Part shown: one piece after another, positions 14,479 to 25,050 of the stretch
How positions within the stretch are numbered: the stretch's first letter is position 1
How the letters are laid out: each line of letters begins with the position of its first letter
DNA from: Hymenolepis diminuta
Lineage: Eukaryota > Platyhelminthes > Cestoda > Cyclophyllidea > Hymenolepididae
DNA length: 64,000 nt
Assembly: GCA_900708905.1 (NCBI GenBank)
Contig: CAADRB010000059.1
Span: 1,035,855-1,099,854 of the forward strand
Direction: 5' to 3'
The notes under the pieces: model-generated
Database searches by the model: none
The model's input: the letters and a program-made list of their open reading frames with translations, nothing else
Told to the model about the DNA's origin: nothing
Position numbers and translations under genes: made by a program

Positions 14479-17400
14479 GAAGCATCTCAGTCCTTGTCAT
14501 TACCAGTAAGTAAAATAAATTTATCAGTTGGCTTGATCTATGTTTTTTTTCAATTGCTGTTTTATTTACCTCCCAATAGTCAGGGGCTCGATGTTTAATT
14601 GGTCTCCATGATTCTCAATCAGGGCCTCTAGATGATCAATCCGAGAATGCCCGCTTTTTAGTGGGATGTCAATCTGTAAAGCCGAATGGCAGTCAGGTGA
14701 GACTTTTAGTTGACCTTCCTAAGTCCAAACTATTCATGATGTGATCACATTTTTCCTTTTAGGTTCACCTAATAACTGTAGAAGAAGCCTTTTCTTGTCA
14801 GGCATTCCGTCTTAAATGCCAGTCATTCATTCATCCTGATGGTGAAGTTGTTAGTCTTACTGCTATCCCTGCCGCTCCACTTCTCTTTGTCTCTATCTAT
14901 TCATCAAGTACGTTTAATGGTATTTTTAATCAAAAAATCATACCTCTCGATCTTCCGAAATCGTCTTTTTTTTACCCGAACATTTTTCCCTTTAGTTAAT
15001 GTGGCTAAAGCTAGTGATTTACTTTAGAATTTCCAGTCATTTTTGGTCATATTTTAGCTGTGATATAGGTAACGGTATCCCATGTATTTATTTTACAGCT
15101 TTTTAATGTCAAGTATTATGTGTGGAAGTGGTTAAATTTCATAGAGCCTTTGTGAAAATTTTTTCTGAGCTCAAGTTGTAGTTGGTATATGCGTGTCCTT
15201 AGATCGAGATCTTTGACGGCGTTACGGCTTTATCGACGGTTTTTGGTTAAAAATGTACTGCACGTTGATTAAAATTCATTAGTATTTTCGTAATCATAAA
15301 CTAATTCATTTACGATTTACTTGAAAGCAAGCGCATGGAAATGTTCAAATATGAAAGATTGATTGGTGGTGCATAATCTACCTTCTTGATTTAATGTCGT
15401 TTGTTAATGCATGCTGAGCTCATGGTTAGGATTTGTTTACCATATTTCACGATTCACTTCCGAGATAATTTATAAACGCATTCCAAATGTAAAGGCTGAA
15501 TATGTGTATATATTCGAATTGGATTATGTGCTGCTCATTATAAATTCTTATACGTGTTTCAATATTTCTTCCGGCTTGATGTTTTTTTTATTGAAAACAA
15601 AACATGATGACTAACTTATGACGTGTATTCAGATTATGTTAGCAGTTTGATGTTTATGACGCAGCTTATTCATCTGTCTCTTAAATCAATATTCGGTATG
15701 CAATCTTTAACTGACCGTTCTTGCATTTTGTTCAACTAGTGGCGATCTTTAGTATCCAATTCCTTTTCCTGAAACTATTCTTTTTTGCGATATTTTTCAT
15801 TCAAAGCACCTTTTCAGTAATTTGATACACTTTTGAGTATATCAATACTCACTAGTGTTCGATTGGGTTAGTAGTGGCCGACCAATTTAATTAGAGATGA
15901 TCGAAAATGGGTTGTGTTTATTTAGGAACTGCAAAAATGTAAGAAAAGTAAAAATGGGGACTGAATGCATCTTTCATTTTTCCTTGGTAATGTCTGATTC
16001 ACTCCCTTATACTGTTTGACCGAAATTTGTACACTTCAACACATACTTAGGAGATTCTCGTGATGTTTTTTTTTCTTTGCACAAATTCGGATTTGTTATC
16101 ATTTAACTTATTATTAATACGCCCTGTAAAGCAAACGGTTTTTGCAAGCGCTAGACATGAGAAAAGATTTTAACATGGGAACAAGCCAGTAAGTGATTGA
16201 GTGAGAAAAGGTCAAGTTGAAGTAGTGAATGCATCATACATCAAAAATCTACATCTTATTTGAAACGCGAATTTATCATACCGTACGCTTTTCATATAAT
16301 AGACAACTCACTGCATCTTGATCTATTGTTTTAAAATTCAGATTCTAGGATTCTATCCCCAGGCTTCTGAGACAACTCTTGATTGAAATGTTCATAATCT
16401 ATTGAGCACTTTATTTAACTGGGTGGCTTGTCACAACAGTTGTCTATTTTCATAACTGAGAGCAGCCAGTTCAGCTACTCGGAACTCACTTGAATTCAAC
16501 TTTATTATTTATGAGATTTGCATAATATTTTAATGCCTAACTTTGTATTCGTCATTATCTGGAATCTTGATAAATTTGTTAAAATTATGTTGCCTTAGTC
16601 TCTGAAAGCATGACCGAGTTGACAAGTGGAGCTCGTATCTGGCGTCTGCCCCCACCGCCACCGCAAACTCTATCAGCCACTGATTCTGAGGATGAAAAGG
16701 AAATTGATTTCGCCGATCGGCCTGCCGAACAGTTGGAATTCGTCAGCAGCTTGCCCTGTGATAATTTTGACTCTATCAAGAAGTAGGTTTTAAGCATTTA
16801 TTATCCTTATCACTGCTAATGCCTTAGTGGCTTAGTGGTCACCGCTTTTTTTCCACGGAATTGGTACTAATCGTATTAGGTAATATTGATTATCTAAGGA
16901 GCTTTCAGATCATTTAATTTAGTAATTACTCATCATAGTAAAATGTTACATCATATCAGGATCTGAAGGGATAATTCAATTGACTTGCACCTAACTTTCA
17001 AGCGTTCTCAAACACTTATCGTGGGTAAAAGTATTATCTTGGAGCTTCATTAGTAGAAAACTCAAATTCTGCCACCCCTTTTAGTAGTCAGACTTAACCA
17101 GTGTGTTTTGCCCTTCCGTTTATTGGATGCACACTGACTGGATCCGTCACTTCTAACTTTGCAGATGAGCACGTTAATAACTGAGAACATTTTTCCTTTA
17201 ATTAATGTTAAGCATTAATTTTATAAAATAATATTGGTACGTGTAAATCCACCCAATCCACTTAGAGATTATGTTACTTTTCATTCATTTTTTACAATTT
17301 TTAGGATTGCATCGCATCCTACTGAGACCTCTACTGATTTGGCCTGCGTTTTAGGACCACCTCTTCCGGGAACTCAGTAGTATGTACAGAATCTTTGAAA

Positions 17401-19209
17401 TTTTTTCCATACTTTAAATTTATCTGAATGTTAAATGACTTGATGCGTTTTTATAGCTTTCCTGGCGGCAAATTACTCTCCCCAGCGTCCAGTTTTCTGG
17501 CTATTTTAAAATCCTCCTCCGGTGATTATGCAGTCAATTCTTGTTGTCAGTTACGACTTCCTGGAGATTTAGACGAGTCTTCCGGAGGAGCTCTTACATC
17601 TCCAGTTAATGCCATTCGGTGGTCTCCGCATAGAAATGCTTCAACTGTAGGAATCGCCTTAGACTCTGGCGTACTTGGCATCGACACACGGTCCATGCAG
17701 TAAATTATAAATCATCGACTACTTAAATTGTATTAGTAGCGTCCACAAATGTGACTTGAATTTCTGTCTTTCAGGCCATCGTTTTGGTTAAGTGATGTGC
17801 ATTGGCCATGCGTGCGCGATATCGACTTCAATCCAAATCGCGATCACATTCTAGCAACTGGCGGAGACGATGGCTGTCTAAGTATTTGGGATCTTCGATA
17901 TATTGGCAAGACAGAGAGTTTCTCGTTCAGAAATGTCAGCACTGGGACTGCGTGTCAAAAACCCCTATTCACTATTCCTGCGCATTCACATTGGGTTTGT
18001 TTAGCTGTGCAAAATGAACGATTATGTCGTTCTGCTGATGATATAAAGTAACTAAACTACTAAAATTTCAGATTTGGTCAATCCGTTATCATCCAACGCG
18101 TGATCAATTGCTACTTTCAGCCAGCAGTGATTCTTCCGTTTGTCTCTATGGCTTACCTAGCTATTCATCAGAAGTAAGAGGCGTTGCGAAGCCTAGCACT
18201 GTTACTAAGAGCAAGAGTGGAACTTCGTCGCCTGCTATTTCGGAGATATCGATTGAAGGGTCAGTTGATCTAACTTACATTTTATTCACCGTACCTAAAT
18301 GCTATTTTGGTAGTTATATTACAACTATTAATCTATTGTTCCGTCAAATGCTTAGAGCAAAGTTAGAGTATCGGATAGTTTTATTCAATTGATTTTTGGA
18401 TTTGTGTTGCATAATATTTACATAATGGATACTTCACGTTCCAGAATTCAAATATCATAAATCGTCACTTGGATTACTGAGAAAATTTTTGTACACAGCG
18501 TTTAGTGCCTATTCAGTGATCGTTTATGATTATTGGCCTTCCGTTTCAATCCGTTTTGTTTGAAATAGCAATAATAATAGTGTTTGTATAACAAATTATT
18601 AGCGTATTCGACTCATGTTAAGTGTAAAATCCGAAAGTTCTAACCTATTGCCTATTTCCTTATATATTTAAAGTAAATGCTTCTAAACAGACTATAAAAA
18701 ATGTTAACAAATGACATATTTTGGCAACAGGAATTCAACACAAGAACGAAATATCTAAGAACAACAAACCTAAATTTGAAGGATTCTTAATCTACAAGTC
18801 TTTGTTGTAGATTAAATGGTATACCTTGATTCATGTTATTTACTTCTTTAAAAGATTATTTCTTTTTCGTTATGTTCTTTTAATATTAGCCTTATTATAT
18901 TCCTTTTATAATTACTACATGAATAATTTACTTAATAAATCAAGGAACTGTTTTTTTATTAGCTCACATTCTTCTTTTTATAACCATTTTAACATTTGCA
19001 GCTTAGAAGACGGTATACTGGCCCGATTGAATGAACAGCACGAGAGTGTCTATGCGGTTGATTGGAGTCCAATAGATCCTTGGGTATTCGCCTCTGTCAA
19101 CTTTGACGGTCACTTTGTTGTTAATCAGGTACCTGATAAGGTCAAACTTGGTATTCTCCTTCAACGGGATGATGAGGAGGAGGATACGGAAGATATTGAT
19201 AAAATTTAA
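14479..19209 (+). CDS. EIPR1: EIPR1/TSSC1-type WD40 protein (9 exons, 468 aa plus initiator Met)
   Basis: EIPR1 (EARP and GARP complex-interacting protein 1, formerly TSSC1) is a WD40 propeller that works with the EARP/GARP tethering complexes in endosomal recycling and dense-core vesicle cargo sorting. Exons are 14479-14505, 14580-14696, 14763-14907, 16599-16782, 17305-17379, 17457-17699, 17775-17994, 18072-18259 and 19002-19209. All introns are GT...AG and the phases join into one frame ending TAA. Family hallmarks in order are ARFLVGCQSV (human IRFLVGTQSL), GARIWRLP, IRWSPHRN, LGIDTRSMQ, VRDIDFNPN, GGDDGCLSIWDLR, HSHWIWSIRYHPTRDQ, SASSDSSV, HESVYAVDWSPIDPW and FASVNFDG, then an acidic C-terminus (DDEEEDTEDIDKI). 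Human EIPR1 is about 387 aa; the extra length here lies in loops, notably a Ser/Thr-rich one in exon 8. No ATG exists at the 5' end of the first coding exon (see the trans-splice entry). The first genomic in-frame ATG is at 16608, which would delete the conserved N-terminus. Confidence 0.92.
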
Positions 19210-21043
19210 CAATGAATCTGTGATTAATACTTATATCATTCCTTCTCTGTTTTGTTTTGTATTTCTGTGCTTTCCTGGGCATGTGATAATGTTGAACATA
19301 TTCACTTTATTTCCATAAAAACGACTTCATACTCGGGATTTCGTTGCCCAGGCTCAGGGTTACATGCATACTTGCTTTGCCTCTTTACCAAGGGAACGCA
19401 GTCAATCTTGCCCAATCATTTGAGCATATTCTGTAGCATTATACAGCTTTACTGCGGTGTTTTCAGAACTCTTCATTTTGTACGTTATCGAAGTTTTCTT
19501 AAAAGCTTTATTTATAAACATTGTAAAGCAAATTTCTTTTACAATTTTTAGTTATGGGTAAGCGTCTGAACATAGGGAAGTGTAAAACTGTAAATTAGGA
19601 AATGAAGCGGCGAAGAGAGTTGTGTCGAATTAGGTAAGAAAGTCAAAGCATCAAGAATTTTACTCATTTGAGTTTTGACCGCATTGGGTTGTCCACTTTT
19701 TCATATTCGGCATTGTTACGTATGCCAAGTCCAAATGTTCTAAAGTTTACATTTTATGGATTAGCCCAAATGTTCCAGAATTTATTGGCCAAATTAGTAA
19801 ATTAAAGAATTTATGTCATCTCTATAAATCTCTAGGCAGCTAAAGAAATTGGATAATACCAAGTTCACTTCTTACATAAGACTCTGTTAAATGTCTTCAG
19901 TTCGCAAATTTCTCTTATCAGATGAATGTGGTGGTTCCCTCTTATTATAGCCCCTTCTCTTATTTCGGCAATTTTCCTCAGACTCTTCAAAGTGCATTTG
20001 GAACACCATGACGTGAATGCCTTCCTAAGCTATTCGTCTGCTCAGGCGTGCTGACGTCTGTATGAAGAGGGCTATAACGCATTCGTTCCTCATCCATGCT
20101 GACGTATTCGAGTCATTTTTTTGTACTCCTATTCTGTCTCATTTTTTCCCTAAAAGCGTACTCTTCGCCTTGCTCCACCTTTATAAACAACCAAGTACCC
20201 AAGCACCACATTCATTTCTCATCTTTTTCACAGTCCCATGTTTTCTCTGCTTTCAATAAAGTCCTCCAACCAACTATTCTCTCTTCGCAGTTTTGCGTGA
20301 TGAGAATTGAAGAAAGTTAGGAGAGTGATGGCTCAGATAGACTTTGTAGTATTCTATTATACTAATCTATTACTTACTATTCCTATATCAGTATCAATAT
20401 TTTGTGTTTTCAGTTTTTACTGATTTTATTAAAAATCCTTATGCCAAAATGCATATTAATAAATTTTACTAAATCTTCCTATTGAATCTGGTTGTATATT
20501 CTCCTTTAAAATTCGCAGTAGCTGAACGATAGTATTTAGTCCACATCTTTAGAAGTCTCTTGAAGGAGAATTTTCTTAAAGATTACTTAACTTGAATAAA
20601 GTGGTCGATTGTGTGCTCGTGAAAAATATTATCAATTATTCTTTTGAATCAAACAAAAGTCAGTCACTGTCCTGGTTCAATTTTTTGTTGATGCATTAAC
20701 GACATGAATGTCAGTCGTGAACTGTTTGAGTTCCTCGTGAAATAGGTCTTGATATTAGAATCTAGGAGGTCGGCAGTCATAATGGGAGCCCTATCAGGTA
20801 CCTGTTACGGTGATTATCAAGTCCAGGAATAATGTTCGCCTGATGGGGGTTTATGTACCAGCAACCAATTCTGAAGTGCCTTCGTGAATTGATTTTGAGA
20901 TGCCTCAACGAACATGGTTTATCTGTAAATGGACTGCTTACATGTAAATATCTATTTTCATCAGCATTAATAAGAAGTATGCTAGCGTACCCTGCTTCTG
21001 ACATTTTGGCAGTAAGTCTTAAGGGAAAAAAGGATAAAACAAT
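19210..21043. other. Intergenic, EIPR1 3' flank and an LTR-like repeat
   Basis: The left part should hold the EIPR1 3' UTR. No strong polyadenylation signal was identified. The right part contains an LTR-like repeat, entered separately at about 19928-20330. No protein-like frame is visible elsewhere. Confidence 0.4.
19928..20330 (+). repeat. LTR-like repeat with TATA and AATAAA (copy A)
   Basis: The segment is CT-rich, with a TATA-like TTTATAAACAACC at about 20180 and AATAAA at about 20257. After it comes the tract CGTGATGAGAATTGAAGAAA, which reads like the leader just after an LTR. A related arrangement lies near 63000-63190: TATAAGCAACC, then CAAGCACC, then CGTGATTAGAAGAGGATAG. The two look like diverged copies of one family. 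Ends and target duplications were not determined, so the LTR assignment is an inference. Confidence 0.35.
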
Positions 21044-21337
21044 TTAGGAAGCATAATCTAAATACGTGTTTATTAAGAAATATAGAAAAGGCGTAAAAAT
21101 AATCAATACGGTGCACCCTTGGGTAAGAAGAAGCCACCGTCTATCTCTTGTTCTAGTCAAGTGATACTGTTCTTGTATGTATGCCTCCCATTTGTTCATT
21201 CTACGTGACTTATGATCTGAAAGCGGGAATATCGGGACAATGACCTTTCCTATAAGTTGGGTTTGATTATTGTTCGTTTTCCAATAATGAGCTAATTTAA
21301 CCGGTTTATAGAATTTAGCTCTAGCTAACAATCTCAT
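21044..21337 (-). CDS. Possible small single-exon membrane protein, 97 aa
   Basis: I do not recognise this protein. The frame opens 36 codons further upstream without a stop, but the first ATG (MRLLARAKFYKP) is at 21337. The first ~67 residues are basic and polar, with several W, Y and R residues (MNKWEAYIQEQYHLTRTR). One hydrophobic segment of about 22 residues follows (from WLLLTQG to FLYFLIN), with a short tail ending DYAS. A short basic N-terminus plus a C-terminal membrane anchor recalls small mitochondrial inner-membrane subunits, but that is a guess. Residue composition is more protein-like than in other open frames of the region. No introns, no conserved motif and no homologue are known to me, so it could still be a chance frame. 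Confidence 0.4.
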   Translation of the reverse strand: MRLLARAKFYKPVKLAHYWKTNNNQTQLIGKVIVPIFPLSDHKSRRMNKWEAYIQEQYHLTRTRDRRWLLLTQGCTVLIIFTPFLYFLINTYLDYAS

Positions 21338-21469
21338 GCTACCATAAAAATTGCAGTAGAGAGGAGAAGAGGAGACAAAGTGAAAGATGGTAGAAACAAT
21401 ATCCAATTGTCTAGGCAAAATTGCACAATACACAAGGTTATTCATTAGTTACGATAATAAATTTCATAA

Positions 21470-21575
21470 TTGTATGTTATTTTTAATATAGAAGAAGAAA
21501 AGGCATGAAATAGAAGTGTTTACATCATTAAGAAAAAAATATTTGATGATTTACACGCCTTCATTTTCCCATTGA
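21470..21575 (+). repeat. Dispersed repeat, copy 1 (partner at 46478)
   Basis: The core CATCATTAAGAAAAAAATAT, followed by an AT-rich spacer and TTCATTTTCCCATTGACA, is matched at about 46515-46575 by CATCGTTAAGAAAAAAAATA and TTCATTTTCCAATGACA in the same order and spacing. Upstream GAAAAGGCATGAAAT and GAAAGAAAAACATAAAAT also line up. The copies look old. No coding potential is seen. Confidence 0.4.
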
Positions 21576-23754
21576 CAAATCAAACCAAAATTTCATTTAA
21601 AGTGGAAAAATTAGTTCCATATTGAGCTTCCCTTTATTATTGTATCTAACTCATTTTACCGCTGTCTGAGACGAATGCAACGCAAAAAAATTATTTAGTA
21701 GTATTAACTAGGCTAAGGTACAAGTATATTTACTCATACGATGACTTTGATTAAAAACCCTAGTTACTAAACGTTTAATTTCTTCTGGATAGTAAAAGAA
21801 GAAATTAAATATTTGGGCGTTCTATTATTTAATTATTAAGATAAAAGTTAAATCACAATTTTTGAGACATTGACGCTTTTTGAGGTAGTATTTTCTGTGG
21901 CAGTTTAATCAAATATTTTTATCTTGAAGCAGACAGCTGATAAGTTTCTCAACCTAAGCCACTGAAACAAACGAAAAGGTCAGTTACCGGATCCACTAAT
22001 TTAGGATGATAAATGCAACTAAACGCGAAAAAGCCTACAGAGAGCTTCTTAGACGAAGATTTTTTTGCTGCTTCTGAAGAATTACTGAGGTCATACTCGA
22101 TAGCACTAAATTTTTAAACAACGCCTTCATTAGACATACTCCAAGGCTCATTTTGAATGTCTGAAGAGACAGAACATAAATCTCCTAGCCTAAAATAGGA
22201 AAAAACAAAACGACTATATGATTGAATTATGCTTTATCATGGTGAAAGTCGTGAATTCACAGGCTTTACCTAGTGCATGGTGGTTTTCAGCTTTGCTTCT
22301 ATCAGTTGAATATTTATCAGTTTCTTCTTGGTGATCAGATTCAGACTCTTAGTTCGCACAATACATTATGTATACATCCACATGATTAAAAAACGTATTT
22401 ATTTACTTTAAACGCCGAAGATGAAATCAATTTCCTCCCCTTGAACCCGCCAGAAAGTTCCCTTCTGTCAGTAGAAGGAAATTTTTCCCATCTCTCTCTC
22501 TCTTCGGACCTTTGAATTGTGTGTGGGTCATTATAAGAGGAGGAATATTATCTATCAAGTCAGAAACCACAATATGAAATGGTAAAACTGTGTCTTATTG
22601 AGCCAAAGTCATATGGATGGATAAGCTTGATAAACACGTGGGTTTAGCTCTTGAAGTTTAAAAACCCCTAATCTAATGTCGAAAATAAAATGTTACTGAA
22701 TTTTGAATTAATAAATGCATGTCGATTAGCAAAAAAAGTTTCCTTATTTTTGCTTTATCCATAATTAGACTTTTTCCGGTGCTCTAATTAAATACGACGT
22801 AGTATAATTGTAGCACTTTATATAAATTATCATCCAATCCGAAATTTGAATCAATGATTCTAGTTTGCTGTATGGTTCTTTTAGAATAATAGAAGAGAAT
22901 TATTTCCGTTTTTTTAATATTATATATTGTATTAAAGATTAAGTCAAATAAATAAATTAGGTATTTTCAGTTTGTAATGCGTGCTTAACAAATATCATTT
23001 TTAAATCCCCTAAGGTGGGTAGTCTACAACCGTGCTAATCCAGATAACTTTCACCTTATTTTAAAACGGGTTCTTTATAAGCAACTTTATAAGAACTAAG
23101 TTGAGATTTGATCAATAACAACAGAAGTTATCGAAGACTTGGCTTTAATCATTTTGCTTAAAATTTACTAATACCGTGGGATGATTGTAAGGGGATGGTT
23201 AGGAACATATAGGGTCATCTTTAGCCAGATTGATAATCAAAAAGAATTTATTCAGTCTACTTTTACTCAGGTTAAGCAAATGATCTTATCAAAAATACAG
23301 TTTGGACAGAGGATTCTGAGGAAACACAGTACATTAAGAGATTTGGGCCGGACGTAGTAGCGTGCACTGTGATCTAGCGGCTTAGAAACCGGGTGCTGGG
23401 AATTATCGTCGCTAGGGTACAACCGGAGATGCATGGTAACCTTTATCCGTTCTGAGAGCGGCAAGATCAGTGGCTCAATCTAATATACTGATATTTTAAA
23501 TATATGGATATGGATGTGAATAACAAGATAAAGTGCGAACTTGCACACGTCACAAGCAAACGCTCTTCAGATCAGGAATGTAGGGCTAAATCCTGAAGTT
23601 TGGGCTCTTAAATGTGAGGTGGTTCTGCAACGAAATAAAGATTCTGCCTGACTACAATTTCATCTGATACTTTTAACTGAAACTAAAATAACCTAAAGCA
23701 TGGCTTTCTATGCATTTTCTAAAATTTCGCATTGGTCACATTCTCTACGAAAAT
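21576..23754. other. Intergenic, nothing recognised
   Basis: No supportable gene. A more GC-rich patch at about 23330-23470 has short open frames on both strands but no recognisable domain or complete tRNA-like fold. Confidence 0.35.
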
Positions 23755-24090
23755 ACGTTGATTTTTCGCTTTTTGTCGTGGCTAGACAAGCTTGTTGATT
23801 CTCATTTTTTCTATAACTCTCCTGTATCATTTAAAAGTTCACTTGCACTCACCTCACGCGCGTCCTTGCACAAATGACTCATAAATTTGCATCGTATTTT
23901 CACTCACATTCACACGCATGCACGCGCTTGTCACTTATTTTCTCGTATGTTTCCTTCTCATTCCCTCTCTCCCTCATCTCTTTCTTATCCTCATCGTGGT
24001 TAATTTAACGCACTTTGGCCTATGTAACTCTTTGTATTCTGCGTTCTGGAACTGCTTTTGCCATTGTTAGCTGTTAACTATAGTCTTAAG
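23755..24090 (+). repeat. CT-rich dispersed element, copy R1
   Basis: This copy aligns with the segments at 56819, 59020, 59980 and 62085. The run TCTATAACTCTCCTGTATCA, a CACGCGCGTCCTTGCACAAA block, a C/T-rich stretch, TTTGGCCTATGTAACTC and GTTCTGGAACTG each have counterparts in the same order in copy R3. It lies about 200 bp before the endonuclease remnant at 24293, so it may be the 5' part of the same mobile element or an independent insertion. Confidence 0.55.
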
Positions 24091-24292
24091 TTCTACGGTT
24101 TGGTTCTGGTTCATTATTTTTACAACCTGGTAATTCCTAAATTAGTGACCTCAGCTCTTGTTATTCTAAATTTAAAAAAATTGATAACCCTGCGAGCATT
24201 CTCCCTTCTGCACAATAATAGCTGTAACAAGTTGAAATATCAAATATTACAGTTATTCCTGGTATTACTATTGTAGAATTCTGAACCAACGA

Positions 24293-24760
24293 CTACTTCA
24301 AACCCGATTGATGGTGTCGCCTTTGTCATTAATGACTTTCACCTCAATATTCAGGAATTTAAACCTTTCTTAAACAGGCTAAATACGCTCATTATTAAAA
24401 TTGGTAATGGTTCTTTGGATATTATTGGCTCTTATGTACCAAATGCAAAATTGTCTATGGACAACTTGATAAGTTGGTGAGAAACATAAAGCCGAAGTGG
24501 GATAGTGTCGTCATCATGTATGGCTTCAACTGTCGCCTCGGTCGGGGCTCACAATAGTCACTCAAATGTTGTCGGACATTTCACAGACACCATGGAGACT
24601 ACGGAGAGTGGATCACGCCAATTAAGCGTCTGTGGAAAAATGTCACCTACCTGTTGTTAATTTCTTCTTTTAAAAGTCTAACAAAAGACGATATACCTGG
24701 TACCATCCAAGAACTAGACTTTTGCCTTGCATAAGAAAAGTAACGTCATATTTCTTGACT
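24293..24760 (+). pseudogene. Decayed APE-type endonuclease of a non-LTR retrotransposon
   Basis: Conceptual translation needs several frame changes and passes stops, but keeps the order of blocks of the apurinic-like endonuclease that nicks target DNA in LINE-type elements. The first block, at 24303-24470, starts GVAFVIN and runs through FKP, LNRLNTLIIKI and IIGSYVPN. The catalytic block, near 24513-24541, reads VVIMYGFNCRLGRG where functional copies have the form GDFNARIG, so the metal-binding Asp is gone. The third block, at about 24683-24725, reads RYTWYHPRTRLL where the family has TWRHPRSR...HxLD, and the final Asp is absent. A Lys-rich, AT-rich stretch to about 25050 may be the degraded linker. 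No reverse transcriptase was recognised after it. Clade (RTE, CR1 or CFDP2-like) cannot be fixed from this fragment. Confidence 0.65.
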
Positions 24761-25050
24761 AAAGAGGATGCATAGAAGCTAATGAAAATTCTGACCACAG
24801 CTATTCTCAAACTTGAAGATAATATTGCAAGGAAAGGATGCAAATGTGAAAACAGTTAAAGGTTTGACAGAATCAGAAAAGGATTAATCTCATCTCAGGA
24901 CATAAAGCTGAATATAAAAGCTTCTAAATAAAGAGATATCAGATAACATATGCAGAACTATGGTAATACTGTGAATTTCATTGTGAAAACAGCTGTCAAG
25001 TATTTAACCGATGTCAAATGTTTTGCACTTAGGAAGGGGGAGGGGGAATA

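Noticed and set aside
16585..16797. Minus-strand 70-codon frame across EIPR1 exon 4
   Set aside because: It is the antisense shadow of the exon 16599-16782, whose plus-strand translation matches the family.
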